This document shows, one piece after another, positions 57,707 through 64,000 of a DNA stretch of 64,000 nucleotides. Position numbers and translations under genes: made by a program. This DNA is from Candidatus Fimenecus excrementavium (GTDB lineage: Bacteria; Bacillota; Clostridia; Oscillospirales; Acutalibacteraceae), in contig DVGI01000037.1 in the NCBI GenBank assembly GCA_018712805.1, positions 1-64,000 of the forward strand, read 5' to 3'. A model generated the notes under the pieces. It saw only the letters and a program-made list of their open reading frames with translations, was not told the DNA's origin and ran no database searches. How positions within the stretch are numbered: the first letter of the stretch is position 1; the number at the start of each line of letters is the position of its first letter.

Positions 57707-58831
57707 ATGCAAAAACGTGACGCGTTCCGAAAGTTCGCCGCCTATTTGAAAGGGCCAAACGGTAAAAAAATATGGATTGCCGCGACCGGTGTTTTCTTAG
57801 CGGCAGTCTGCCTTTGTCTGACCGGCGTCATTGTGCACCGGCGAAACACGGCTGAAATTCCGGTTGCGGAATCCGTAACGCCCGGCACGACGGTCACGGA
57901 GGTTACCACACTCCCGACCGAAACACAGTCGGAAACGGCCACAGAAACAGCCACCAAAAAACCGGCGCCGAAGCCTGTCGGCACGACAAAGCCCGTCGAG
58001 CGCGACGAACCGGCACTCCCTCAAAAAGTTACCCAAAACACCAGCAAAAACCACCCGATTCGGTGCTTAAACGTACCGTTTATTGACCAGCGCAAAAAAT
58101 ACCCCACCGGCTGTGAAAGCGTGGCGGCGGTTATGGCACTTCAATATTACGGCATGCCGATAACGGTTGAAACTTTTATTGACCGGTATTTGCCGAAGGG
58201 TCGAGCGCCTTTTATGGATTCTACCGGTACGCGCTTCGGCGACGACCCGCGCAAAGTATTCTTAGGCAACCCATACAGCGACAAAGGCTGGGGTTGTTAC
58301 GCTCCCGTGATTGTCAACGCGGTTAACCGCTATATTGACAAATACAAATACAGCGTCAAAGCCGTTTACGGCGTTTCTTTGGATGCGCTTTGCAAACAAT
58401 ATATCGACAAAGGCGTGCCTGTGCTCATTTGGGCAACGAAGAACATGGCGCGCGTAAAAAAACCAACTCCCGCACACACATGGACTATAATTGGCACAAA
58501 CGAGACCTTTACCTGGATTTCCCCGATGCACTGCCTGCTTTTGGTCGGGTATGACGCGACAGGCTATTATTTTAACGACTCGTTACAGGGGAAAAATTAT
58601 CGCTATTCGAAATCGAGCGTGCAGACGGCTTACAAGGCGATCGGCATGCAGGCGGTCATCATTTCCGACACGCCGGCGCTGACGACCACCAAACCCGCCC
58701 CGACGACGACCGAGCCGGAAACCGTAACTGAAACAGAAACCGTAACTGAAACAGAAACCGTCTCAGAAACCGAAACCGGGACTTCTGCGGCGGAAACCGT
58801 CACCGTTTCGGCAGTCGCGGAAACCGCATAA
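57707..58831 (+). CDS. Membrane-anchored C39-like peptidase with Thr/Glu-rich repeats
   Basis: 374 residues. A membrane helix (about 22-44) leads into a Thr/Glu/Pro-rich stalk (45-105). The C39_2 peptidase domain follows, with the catalytic Cys in KKYPTGCESVAAVMALQYY near 134-152, His in SPMHCLLLVGYD near 277 and Asn/Asp in YYFNDSLQG. The tail (from about 325) is low complexity, TETETVTETETVSETET. The domain binds or cuts peptides at the cell surface. No partner transporter or leader peptide gene is present. It begins 31 bases after fprA, before a terminator. Confidence 0.85.
   Translation: MQKRDAFRKFAAYLKGPNGKKIWIAATGVFLAAVCLCLTGVIVHRRNTAEIPVAESVTPGTTVTEVTTLPTETQSETATETATKKPAPKPVGTTKPVERDEPALPQKVTQNTSKNHPIRCLNVPFIDQRKKYPTGCESVAAVMALQYYGMPITVETFIDRYLPKGRAPFMDSTGTRFGDDPRKVFLGNPYSDKGWGCYAPVIVNAVNRYIDKYKYSVKAVYGVSLDALCKQYIDKGVPVLIWATKNMARVKKPTPAHTWTIIGTNETFTWISPMHCLLLVGYDATGYYFNDSLQGKNYRYSKSSVQTAYKAIGMQAVIISDTPALTTTKPAPTTTEPETVTETETVTETETVSETETGTSAAETVTVSAVAETA
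58718..58771 (+). repeat. 18-base tandem repeat encoding ETVTET
   Basis: Two identical 18-base units (GAAACCGTAACTGAAACA) and a third related unit lie in direct order, with further degenerate copies to about 58800. They encode the acidic Thr/Glu tail of the C39-like protein and could expand or contract by slippage. Confidence 0.85.
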
Positions 58832-58841
58832 TAAAAATAAA

Positions 58842-58866
58842 GCACCCGCAGTGTTTCTGCGGGTGC
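58842..58866. terminator. Bidirectional terminator
   Basis: GCACCCGCAG and CTGCGGGTGC form a 10-bp stem with a 5-base loop between the convergent C39-like and PanE genes. Confidence 0.85.
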
Positions 58867-58873
58867 TGTTTCT

Positions 58874-59785
58874 TTATTCCGAAAAGCCGAAATGCTTGGC
58901 GATTTTTTCATAAGTCGGTGTCGGCACGCCGTATTTTCGCCCTAACCGCACCGGTGTGAAAATCAGTCCGTCCATTTCCGAGGACTTCCCCGCGCGGATA
59001 TCGCGCTGCATCGATGTAGAAGCGTCGGGCGTGAGCGCGTCTAAAATCGACAGGTTGGTTTTGACAATATCAATATCAAATTCGGCACCCATGGCTTTTG
59101 CAAGCGCGGCAATCTCGCGCATCAGCGCGCAAAAGCATTCGCGCGGCTCGCCCGGCTTTTGAAACGCCGCCGCATCTGCGTCAAAATATAGCCCGGCGCT
59201 CGCCATAGGTGAAGTGTAGGCATATTTTTTCAGCGTGTCCCGGCGGACATGGTCGGTGAGCACCGGGGTAATCCCGGCGGCTTTTAAATTTTCTGCAATT
59301 TGGTGCAAAACCGGGCAATCGTCTTTGCGGTCGCGCACACCATAGACAATTCTGAAAATATCACCCTGTTGCGCCAACACGCCGGGCGCTTCCACGCTCG
59401 CCGCAATGTAAATGCAGCCGTCCGTTACAGGCAGGTTCGGAAGTTCCCTTTGCAAGGTTTCGCCGGTTGTAAAGATATTCAAAAGCGGAATTACCACGCA
59501 GCCGGGCTTTGCAACACGCTTTAAAAAGTCAATGGCGCTGTCGAGGGAATACGCCTTGACGCAGACAAACACCACGTCCGGCGTTCGGTTATATTCCTCC
59601 CCGGTAAACGCCTGCACGCGCACCGTTTTTTGAGCTTCGTGCGCACGCTTAATTTGTAACCCGTTTTCGCGCATCGCTTTTAAATGCGCCCCGCGGGCAA
59701 TGGTATCGGTTGGAAATCCGGCTTCGGTGAGCGCCGCCGCCACGCTGCCGCCGACCGCGCCGGCACCGAATACACAATATCGCAT
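58874..59785 (-). CDS. panE: 2-dehydropantoate 2-reductase (ketopantoate reductase)
   Basis: 303 residues. The NADPH-binding start RYCVFGAGAVGGSVAAALTE near 2-21 and DVVFVCVKAYSLDSAIDFLK near 68-87 are family signatures. The ApbA C-terminal domain carries TLKKYAYTSPMASAGLYFDA near 175-194 with the catalytic Lys. It makes pantoate for coenzyme A. No other pantothenate genes are nearby, and paralogues of this family act on other keto acids, so the substrate is only likely. Confidence 0.85.
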   Translation of the reverse strand: MRYCVFGAGAVGGSVAAALTEAGFPTDTIARGAHLKAMRENGLQIKRAHEAQKTVRVQAFTGEEYNRTPDVVFVCVKAYSLDSAIDFLKRVAKPGCVVIPLLNIFTTGETLQRELPNLPVTDGCIYIAASVEAPGVLAQQGDIFRIVYGVRDRKDDCPVLHQIAENLKAAGITPVLTDHVRRDTLKKYAYTSPMASAGLYFDADAAAFQKPGEPRECFCALMREIAALAKAMGAEFDIDIVKTNLSILDALTPDASTSMQRDIRAGKSSEMDGLIFTPVRLGRKYGVPTPTYEKIAKHFGFSE

Positions 59786-59904
59786 ACATTCGCCTTCTTC
59801 ATAGGATTTTACAATATTTTAACACAGTTTCGCAAAAAATCCACCGGAAAAATACGGATTTTTCCCGCGAAGTATGTTACAATAGTTGCAGTTTTGCACA
59901 AGGA

Positions 59905-60636
59905 GTGTTCGCAATAGACCGTAAAACTTACTTAAAGCTGTTTTTAAAAATTGCCGCCGTCGCGGTCGTGTTCACCGTCATTGTGGTGTACTACGATGAG
60001 CTTCGCAACCTTGACGTGCGCGCGCTGGTGCAGGCGGCGCCCTCCCTTGCGGTAGCTGTGCTCGCCGTGTTGGGGGTTTACCTGCTCAAAGGGCTTGTGT
60101 TTGTGATTCCGGCGTCGATTTTTTACCTTTCCGTCGGCATGGCGTTTGAACCCGCCGCCGCGCTTTTTATCAATTTGGGCGGCATTTTAATTGAGATTAC
60201 AGCGTCCTATTTGTTCGGGCTGTTTTTGGGCGGCGACGCGATTCAAAAGAAGCTTTCGCAAAACAAAGGCGGTCGCCGGATTCTCGAAATGCAGGACAAC
60301 AAAAAGAACGCTTCGGTTTTTATTTTAAGGCTTTTGCCCGTTTTTCCGATTGATTTTGTCAGCTTATTTTTAGGCGGCAGCAAATATAACTTTTTCAAAT
60401 ATTTGCTGTTTTCCTTTCTCGGCATTGCGCCGCGCGTGATTTTGTTCACGCTGCTCGGCGACAAGGCCTATGACTATATTCCGATGAACCTGATGATTCT
60501 GTTGATTTTGGTCGCGCTCGTCTGCGCCGCGGCAGCAGCGGTTGTGCAGGCAATCCGGCGCAAAAAGGCTTCGGCAAAAGATGTCCATACAGATGACACG
60601 ATTAAAAACGCAGAAAACAGGAACGAGGAGCAATGA
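59905..60636 (+). CDS. TVP38/TMEM64 family membrane protein
   Basis: About 243 residues with five or six membrane helices. The VTT/SNARE-associated domain is visible as IPASIFYLSVGMAFEPAAAL near 73-92, then FLGGSKYNFFKYLLFSFLGI and APRVILFTLLGDKAYDY. Members are thought to move lipids between leaflets. Start problem: the only standard in-frame start is GTG at 59905, which overlaps the AAGGAG site; an ATA at 59914 lies 8 bases after AAGGAG, the ideal distance. The 13 bases after its stop lead into the metallophosphoesterase gene. Confidence 0.88.
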   Translation: MFAIDRKTYLKLFLKIAAVAVVFTVIVVYYDELRNLDVRALVQAAPSLAVAVLAVLGVYLLKGLVFVIPASIFYLSVGMAFEPAAALFINLGGILIEITASYLFGLFLGGDAIQKKLSQNKGGRRILEMQDNKKNASVFILRLLPVFPIDFVSLFLGGSKYNFFKYLLFSFLGIAPRVILFTLLGDKAYDYIPMNLMILLILVALVCAAAAAVVQAIRRKKASAKDVHTDDTIKNAENRNEEQ

Positions 60637-60649
60637 AAGGACACGATAT

Positions 60650-61771
60650 ATGCTGAAATTCAACGCGCAAAACAAATTTAAAATCATGCAAATTACGGAC
60701 ATTCAGGAAGTCCAGAACATTTCGCCGGACACGCTCGCCCTGTTAAACGCAGCGGTGGAAGCCGAGCGTCCCGATTTAGTCGTTTTGACCGGCGACCAGA
60801 TTAAGGGCTACGGCATCACCTATAAAGGCAAGGGCAAAGAGCTTGAAAAGCACGTTGCCGCGACGATTGAAAAGATTATGCGCCCGATTACCGACCGCGG
60901 GATTCCGTTCGCCGTGACGTTCGGCAATCACGACCGGCAGGTCGGCGTTTCCAACCGCGACCAGTTTGAGGACATTTACAAAAGCTTCCCGGGCTGTGTC
61001 GGGGAACAGGCCGAAGAAATTGACGGCGGCGGCACTTTTGCTTTGCCGATTTACAGCGCCGACGGCAAAAAGCTTGTGTTTAACCTTTATTTAATTGATT
61101 CCGGCACCGACAAAAAAGGCGGTTATGAAGCGGTCACCAAAGAACAGATTGAATGGTATAAAAAGACCCGCGACAAATTGATTGAAGATAACGGCGGCAA
61201 GGTCGTGCCGTCGATTGTGTTCCAGCACATTCCCCTACAAGAATATTACCACGTGCTCAAGCAGGTGAAAAAAGGCACAAAAGGCGCGATTCGCGCGTTT
61301 CGCATACACAAAAACGAATATTACCTGTTGGGCGACACCTGCAAAGCGGGCGACGTGCTGTTAGAGCCGCCGTCAATTCCCGACGAAAATACCGGCGAAT
61401 TTGACGCGCTCGCGGAAAAAGGCGATGTGCTTGCCGTGTTTGTCGGACACGACCACAAAAACAGCTTTGTCGGGCGTTACCGCAACGTGGATTTGGGCTT
61501 TACGCAAAGCGCAGGCTTTAACGAATACGGCAACGGCGTGCACCGCGGTGTACGGGTCATTGAATTAGACGCTGAAAACCCCGAAACCTATCAAACCCAC
61601 ACGCTCGAATTTAAAGACCTTGTCGGCAACAAGCTTCACAAGCCGTTTAAAGATTTCATTTTCCGCCACTCGCCGACCTGTTTTGACGCGGCAATTCCGA
61701 TGATTGAAAAAGCGCTCGCCGTTTTGGCGGCCATCATCATTTTGATTGTATTGCTCGCGAAGCTGTTTTAA
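60650..61771 (+). CDS. Metallophosphoesterase with C-terminal membrane anchor
   Basis: 373 residues from the ATG at 60650 after AAAGGACACGATAT. The calcineurin-like fold has ITDIQEVQNI near 15, VLTGDQIKGY near 44, VTFGNHDRQVG near 88 and AVFVGHDHKNSFVGRYRNVD near 264, giving the metal-binding D, D, N-H and G-H-D-H. There is no signal peptide, but a single membrane helix ends the protein (LAVLAAIIILIVLLAKLF), so the enzyme would hang from the inner face or be tail-anchored. It may act on lipid-linked or phospholipid substrates; this is inference. Coupled downstream to GtrA. Confidence 0.85.
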   Translation: MLKFNAQNKFKIMQITDIQEVQNISPDTLALLNAAVEAERPDLVVLTGDQIKGYGITYKGKGKELEKHVAATIEKIMRPITDRGIPFAVTFGNHDRQVGVSNRDQFEDIYKSFPGCVGEQAEEIDGGGTFALPIYSADGKKLVFNLYLIDSGTDKKGGYEAVTKEQIEWYKKTRDKLIEDNGGKVVPSIVFQHIPLQEYYHVLKQVKKGTKGAIRAFRIHKNEYYLLGDTCKAGDVLLEPPSIPDENTGEFDALAEKGDVLAVFVGHDHKNSFVGRYRNVDLGFTQSAGFNEYGNGVHRGVRVIELDAENPETYQTHTLEFKDLVGNKLHKPFKDFIFRHSPTCFDAAIPMIEKALAVLAAIIILIVLLAKLF

Positions 61772-61791
61772 TTTATAAAGGAGGATTTCCC

Positions 61792-62349
61792 TTGCAGGCA
61801 CCTGAAAACACGACCAAAAAACCCAACGCGTTCCGTCGGTTTACCGAGAACCACCCTGAAGTTTGGAAATTCATCAAATTCTCGATTATGGGCGGCAGTT
61901 CTTCGGTTATTGAACTGATTGTACATATGTTGTTTTTGAACACGGTATTTGCCGCGCTGACTTCGGTGGCGATTACAAACCCGACGCTCAACATGATCGG
62001 CATCACCTCAAAAGGCTATTTATACACCTATTTGATTTCTACCACCGTCGGCTATGCGATTGCGTTTGTATTAAACCGCAAAATCACCTTTAAAGCAGAC
62101 GCGAACCCCGCGCTGAGCATGGTGCTTTATATCTTGATGGTCATCTTCACGATTTTCGCAAACGGCTGGATCGGCTCGGCAATGACGACCTTCGCGCAGG
62201 CACACGCCTTAACTGGCAACCTTTGGGATTTAATCATCAAAATTATCGGCATGCTCATTCCGTCCATTTGGACTTACCCCTGCAACCGGTTCATCATTCA
62301 CCGCCACAAAAAGACGGAAAGCCCTGAAAGTGAAGCAAAGGACGCGTAA
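61792..62349 (+). CDS. GtrA family membrane protein
   Basis: 185 residues, TTG start 7 bases after AAAGGAGG. Four membrane helices with FIKFSIMGGSSSVIELIVHM near 27-46 and SKGYLYTYLISTTVGYAIAF, FVLNRKITFKAD, and a later NGWIGSAMTTFAQAHAL, matching GtrA (PF04138). Members help flip lipid-linked sugars (bactoprenol glucose) for wall or teichoic-acid decoration. It sits 20 bases after the phosphoesterase and 2 bases before the YlmH gene. Confidence 0.88.
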   Translation: MQAPENTTKKPNAFRRFTENHPEVWKFIKFSIMGGSSSVIELIVHMLFLNTVFAALTSVAITNPTLNMIGITSKGYLYTYLISTTVGYAIAFVLNRKITFKADANPALSMVLYILMVIFTIFANGWIGSAMTTFAQAHALTGNLWDLIIKIIGMLIPSIWTYPCNRFIIHRHKKTESPESEAKDA

Positions 62350-62351
62350 CC

Positions 62352-63098
62352 ATGCAAGACGACAAAGAAGCGCTCCGCAGACGCTTTTCGGAGCTTTGCG
62401 ACCGCGCTGACACGCGGCGAACGCCGGTGTTTTCCGACTTTTTAGATATGCACGAGCAAAGCGTTTTAGAAGAGACCCGCTTTTCTTCGCCGGTGTTTCT
62501 TTGGGGCGGCTACAAAGAAGCGGAGCGGCGAATCGCCTGTTTCGGGTTTACAGAAACGCCGGAAACGGACGAACTTCCGGCGCAGTGGATTTGCATTGCG
62601 CCCGCAGCGCAGAAATTCGCCGACGCGCTCACCCACCGCGATTTTTTGGGTGCACTGCTCTCTTTGGGGCTTCGCCGGGAAATGATCGGCGATATTGTCG
62701 TAACGGAAAACTGCGGCTATGTCTTTTGCATGCGCACGGTCGTTTCCTGTATTCTTTCGGAGCTTTCGCGCGTAAAACACACCACGGTGCGCTGTTCGGC
62801 TGTGGAAGCCCTGCCGCCGGACGCGGTGCGCGCGCCGGAATATTCGGAAGTTGTGGTTGCCGGAACTCGCCTTGACGCGCTTTGCGCCGCAGTATTTCGC
62901 CTTTCCCGCGCAGACGCGCAAAAACGCATTGCCGCAGGTCGCGTGTTTGTCAACAGCCGCGAAATAACAAAATCGGACTTCTCGCCGACGGAAGGCGACA
63001 TTATTTCCGTTCGAGGACTCGGGCGATTTATTTTTGACGGCGTAGCGCGCGAGACCAAAAAAGGCAAACTGCGCGTAGAAATCGGCATCTATAAATAA
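62352..63098 (+). CDS. YlmH-family S4 RNA-binding protein
   Basis: 248 residues. The N-terminal YlmH domain contains FSDFLDMHEQSVLEETRFSS near 26-45, FFGFTETPETDELP-like residues and GFTE. The S4 domain near 175-225 reads TRLDALCAAVFRLSRADAQK, RIAAGRVFVNSREITKSDF. It binds RNA and in Bacillus is linked to rescue of stalled ribosomes and to the division cluster. It stands outside the ftsZ/sepF cluster here. A terminator overlaps its stop codon. Confidence 0.9.
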   Translation: MQDDKEALRRRFSELCDRADTRRTPVFSDFLDMHEQSVLEETRFSSPVFLWGGYKEAERRIACFGFTETPETDELPAQWICIAPAAQKFADALTHRDFLGALLSLGLRREMIGDIVVTENCGYVFCMRTVVSCILSELSRVKHTTVRCSAVEALPPDAVRAPEYSEVVVAGTRLDALCAAVFRLSRADAQKRIAAGRVFVNSREITKSDFSPTEGDIISVRGLGRFIFDGVARETKKGKLRVEIGIYK

Positions 63099-63125
63099 AA
63101 GCCTGTCAAAATTTTGCAGGCTTTT
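63098..63125 (+). terminator. Terminator after the YlmH gene
   Basis: AAAGCCTG and CAGGCTTT pair around an A/T-rich inner palindrome (CAAAATTTTG), followed by TTCTG. Confidence 0.8.
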
Positions 63126-63177
63126 TCTGTAAGACTGTATTCCTTTACATGAGTTTTATAAAAATAATACAAAAAAG

Positions 63178-63209
63178 AACCCACCTGCACCAAACGATGC
63201 AGGTGGGTT
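63178..63209 (-). terminator. Terminator after the zinc-ribbon gene
   Basis: AACCCACCTGCA and its complement form a 12-bp stem with an 8-base loop. On the minus strand it is followed by CTTTTTTG. It lies 32 bases after the zinc-ribbon gene. Confidence 0.84.
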
Positions 63210-63240
63210 TTGCATATTTATTTTAAACTATGTTAAAACC

Positions 63241-63522
63241 TTATGCCTGTTGTTCTTTCATCTTTGCAAAGCATTCGCTGCAATAAACCGGACGGTCGTC
63301 ACGGGGCTGGAACGGCACTCTTGCTTCGCCGCCGCAGGCCGCGCAGGTCGCCGTGAACATTTCTCTTTCCCCTCTCGCAGCGTTCTTTCTTGCATCGCGG
63401 CAAGCTTTGCATCTCTGGGGCTCGTTTACAAACCCTTTTTCAGCATAGAACTCCTGCTCGCCGGCAGTGAAAGTAAATTCTTTCCCGCACTCTTTGCAGA
63501 TGATGGTCTTGTCTTCGTACAT
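63241..63522 (-). CDS. Zinc-ribbon protein, 93 aa
   Basis: 93 residues from the ATG at 63520-63522 after GAGGTAGCAAA. Two zinc-binding units: IICKECGKEFTFTAGEQEFY near 7-26, continued by RCKACRDARKN (four Cys), and ATCAACGGEARVPFQPRDDR with VYCSECFAKMK (four Cys). This matches the probable zinc-ribbon family common in Firmicutes next to ribosome or cold-shock genes. It may bind nucleic acid; no function is established. A terminator follows. Confidence 0.85.
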   Translation of the reverse strand: MYEDKTIICKECGKEFTFTAGEQEFYAEKGFVNEPQRCKACRDARKNAARGEREMFTATCAACGGEARVPFQPRDDRPVYCSECFAKMKEQQA

Positions 63523-63632
63523 TTTGCTACCTCGCTTGAAAAAAATATTTTTACCCCGAGCGGATTTGCACCGCCGCATAGTTGTCAATGCTCTCCTTGC
63601 TGAGAAAGGGCGTATCGATGAAGTTTCTAAGT

Positions 63633-64000
63633 TTACTTCTTCAGCTTGTGCCGAACCCTTTGAAGCGCATTGTCAACGGATTTGGGCGAAGAACCAATCT
63701 TTTCTGCAATTTCACAATAAGAAAGGCCGCTAAGGAATAACTTGAGCACACTTTTTTCCGTTGCGGAAAGGCCGGTCTCGATTGCGTCGAGAATTTGTTT
63801 GCATTCCTCCCGCAAATCCTGCATTTCCTCAAGACTAAGTGAGGGCGCCGCGCCGAGGTTGTCCTCCCACGGGACAAGCTCGTTTTCGGGCACGCGTTTC
63901 GCGCCGGAAACTTTGCGAAGCGCCGAGCGAATCCGATTATTGACGCAGACACGCGCATAAGTCGGAAACGACGCTTCCCCGCCGGGGCGATAGGTGCGCA
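63633..64000 (-). CDS. SigH-like RNA polymerase sigma factor, C-terminal part
   Basis: The minus-strand frame is open to the window edge, giving the last 121 residues. Region 2 remnants read YRPGGEASFPTYARVCVNNR, and region 4 has GLSATEKSVLKLFLSGLSYC and IAEKIGSSPKSVDNALQRVR followed by HKLKK. The region 4 ending KSVDNALQRVRHKL closely matches SigH of sporulating Firmicutes. SigH directs early stationary and sporulation genes. The 5' end lies beyond the window. A GTG at 63891-63893 in frame is not a real start, because homology continues upstream. Confidence 0.85.
   Translation of the reverse strand, partial: RTYRPGGEASFPTYARVCVNNRIRSALRKVSGAKRVPENELVPWEDNLGAAPSLSLEEMQDLREECKQILDAIETGLSATEKSVLKLFLSGLSYCEIAEKIGSSPKSVDNALQRVRHKLKK

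Noticed and set aside
58718..58800. Regular short repeats that could suggest a CRISPR array
   Set aside because: Units are 18 bases, directly adjacent without spacers, in frame and coding for a Thr/Glu-rich tail.
63523..63632. A tRNA or small RNA between the zinc-ribbon gene and the sigma factor gene
   Set aside because: No cloverleaf pairing and no T-loop GTTCGA motif is visible; the stretch looks like plain spacer.

Overview
The window looks like a chromosomal segment of a strictly anaerobic, Gram-positive member of the Clostridia, most likely an Oscillospirales/Ruminococcaceae-type gut bacterium. This is inferred from the ctsR-mcsA-mcsB-clpC heat-shock operon, mini-ribonuclease III, an Rnf complex next to a multimeric [FeFe]-hydrogenase operon, a YlmH-type S4 protein, a SigH-like sigma factor, strong AGGAGG ribosome-binding sites and TTGACA/TATAAT promoters. 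The species cannot be named from the sequence.

Layout. (1) 1-15,954, minus strand: one exopolysaccharide/capsule operon read from a consensus promoter at 15,926-15,954. In transcription order it encodes a priming sugar transferase, an HpcH/HpaI aldolase, an O-acyltransferase, a 2-hydroxyacid dehydrogenase, a GT4, a UDP-sugar dehydrogenase, an asparagine-synthetase-like protein, a UDP-sugar 4-epimerase, a GT2, two GT4s, an EpsG-like protein, a GT4, a second EpsG/Wzy-like protein, and the start of a flippase that runs off the window. The predicted repeat unit probably contains an N-acetylgalactosaminuronic acid that may be amidated. (2) 16,028-19,159, minus strand: an orphan phage-type lysis cassette (sigma-region-4-like regulator, collagen-like/baseplate-like protein, GH25 endolysin, XhlA-like protein, holin) behind a perfect sigma-A promoter with a perfect LexA/SOS box just downstream of the -10. 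(3) 19,166-23,747: clpC, mcsB, mcsA, ctsR with CtsR operators on both sides of the promoter. (4) 23,771-24,220: two tiny divergent genes missed by length cut-offs, sharing a 10-bp palindrome. (5) 24,306-31,424: the Rnf operon with apbE, a NusG-domain-II protein and a Gx transporter. (6) 31,474-35,157: an iron alcohol dehydrogenase, a PurF-like protein lacking the N-terminal glutaminase cysteine, and metA. (7) 35,193-42,831: a long minus-strand housekeeping string from obg to hemW. (8) 42,900-44,502: small regulatory genes, including an 82-aa single-TM protein with an SOS-like promoter and an XRE/DUF1413/lipoprotein locus with paired operators. (9) 44,543-51,892: a TatD-associated radical SAM protein, a MocR regulator and the five-gene hydrogenase operon. 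(10) 51,913-63,209: an orphan anSME-like radical SAM enzyme, MATE transporter, MltG, an HTH membrane protein, an FprA flavoprotein, a C39-like peptidase, PanE, a TVP38-family protein, a membrane-anchored metallophosphoesterase, GtrA and YlmH. (11) 63,241-64,000: a zinc-ribbon protein and the C-terminal part of a SigH-like sigma factor.

How the genes work together. The hydrogenase (NADH and ferredoxin oxidised to H2) and Rnf (ferredoxin to NAD with ion pumping) form a redox-balancing pair. ApbE would flavinylate RnfG and RnfD. FprA and the MATE transporter fit a fermenter coping with oxygen/NO and toxic compounds. Two separate promoters carry the same 12-mer GAACAAATGTTC just downstream of their -10 boxes. 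This suggests a small SOS regulon in the window that couples DNA damage to an orphan lysis cassette and to a small membrane protein that could arrest division. That is the most interesting hypothesis here. No CRISPR array, rRNA, tRNA or insertion sequence was recognised.
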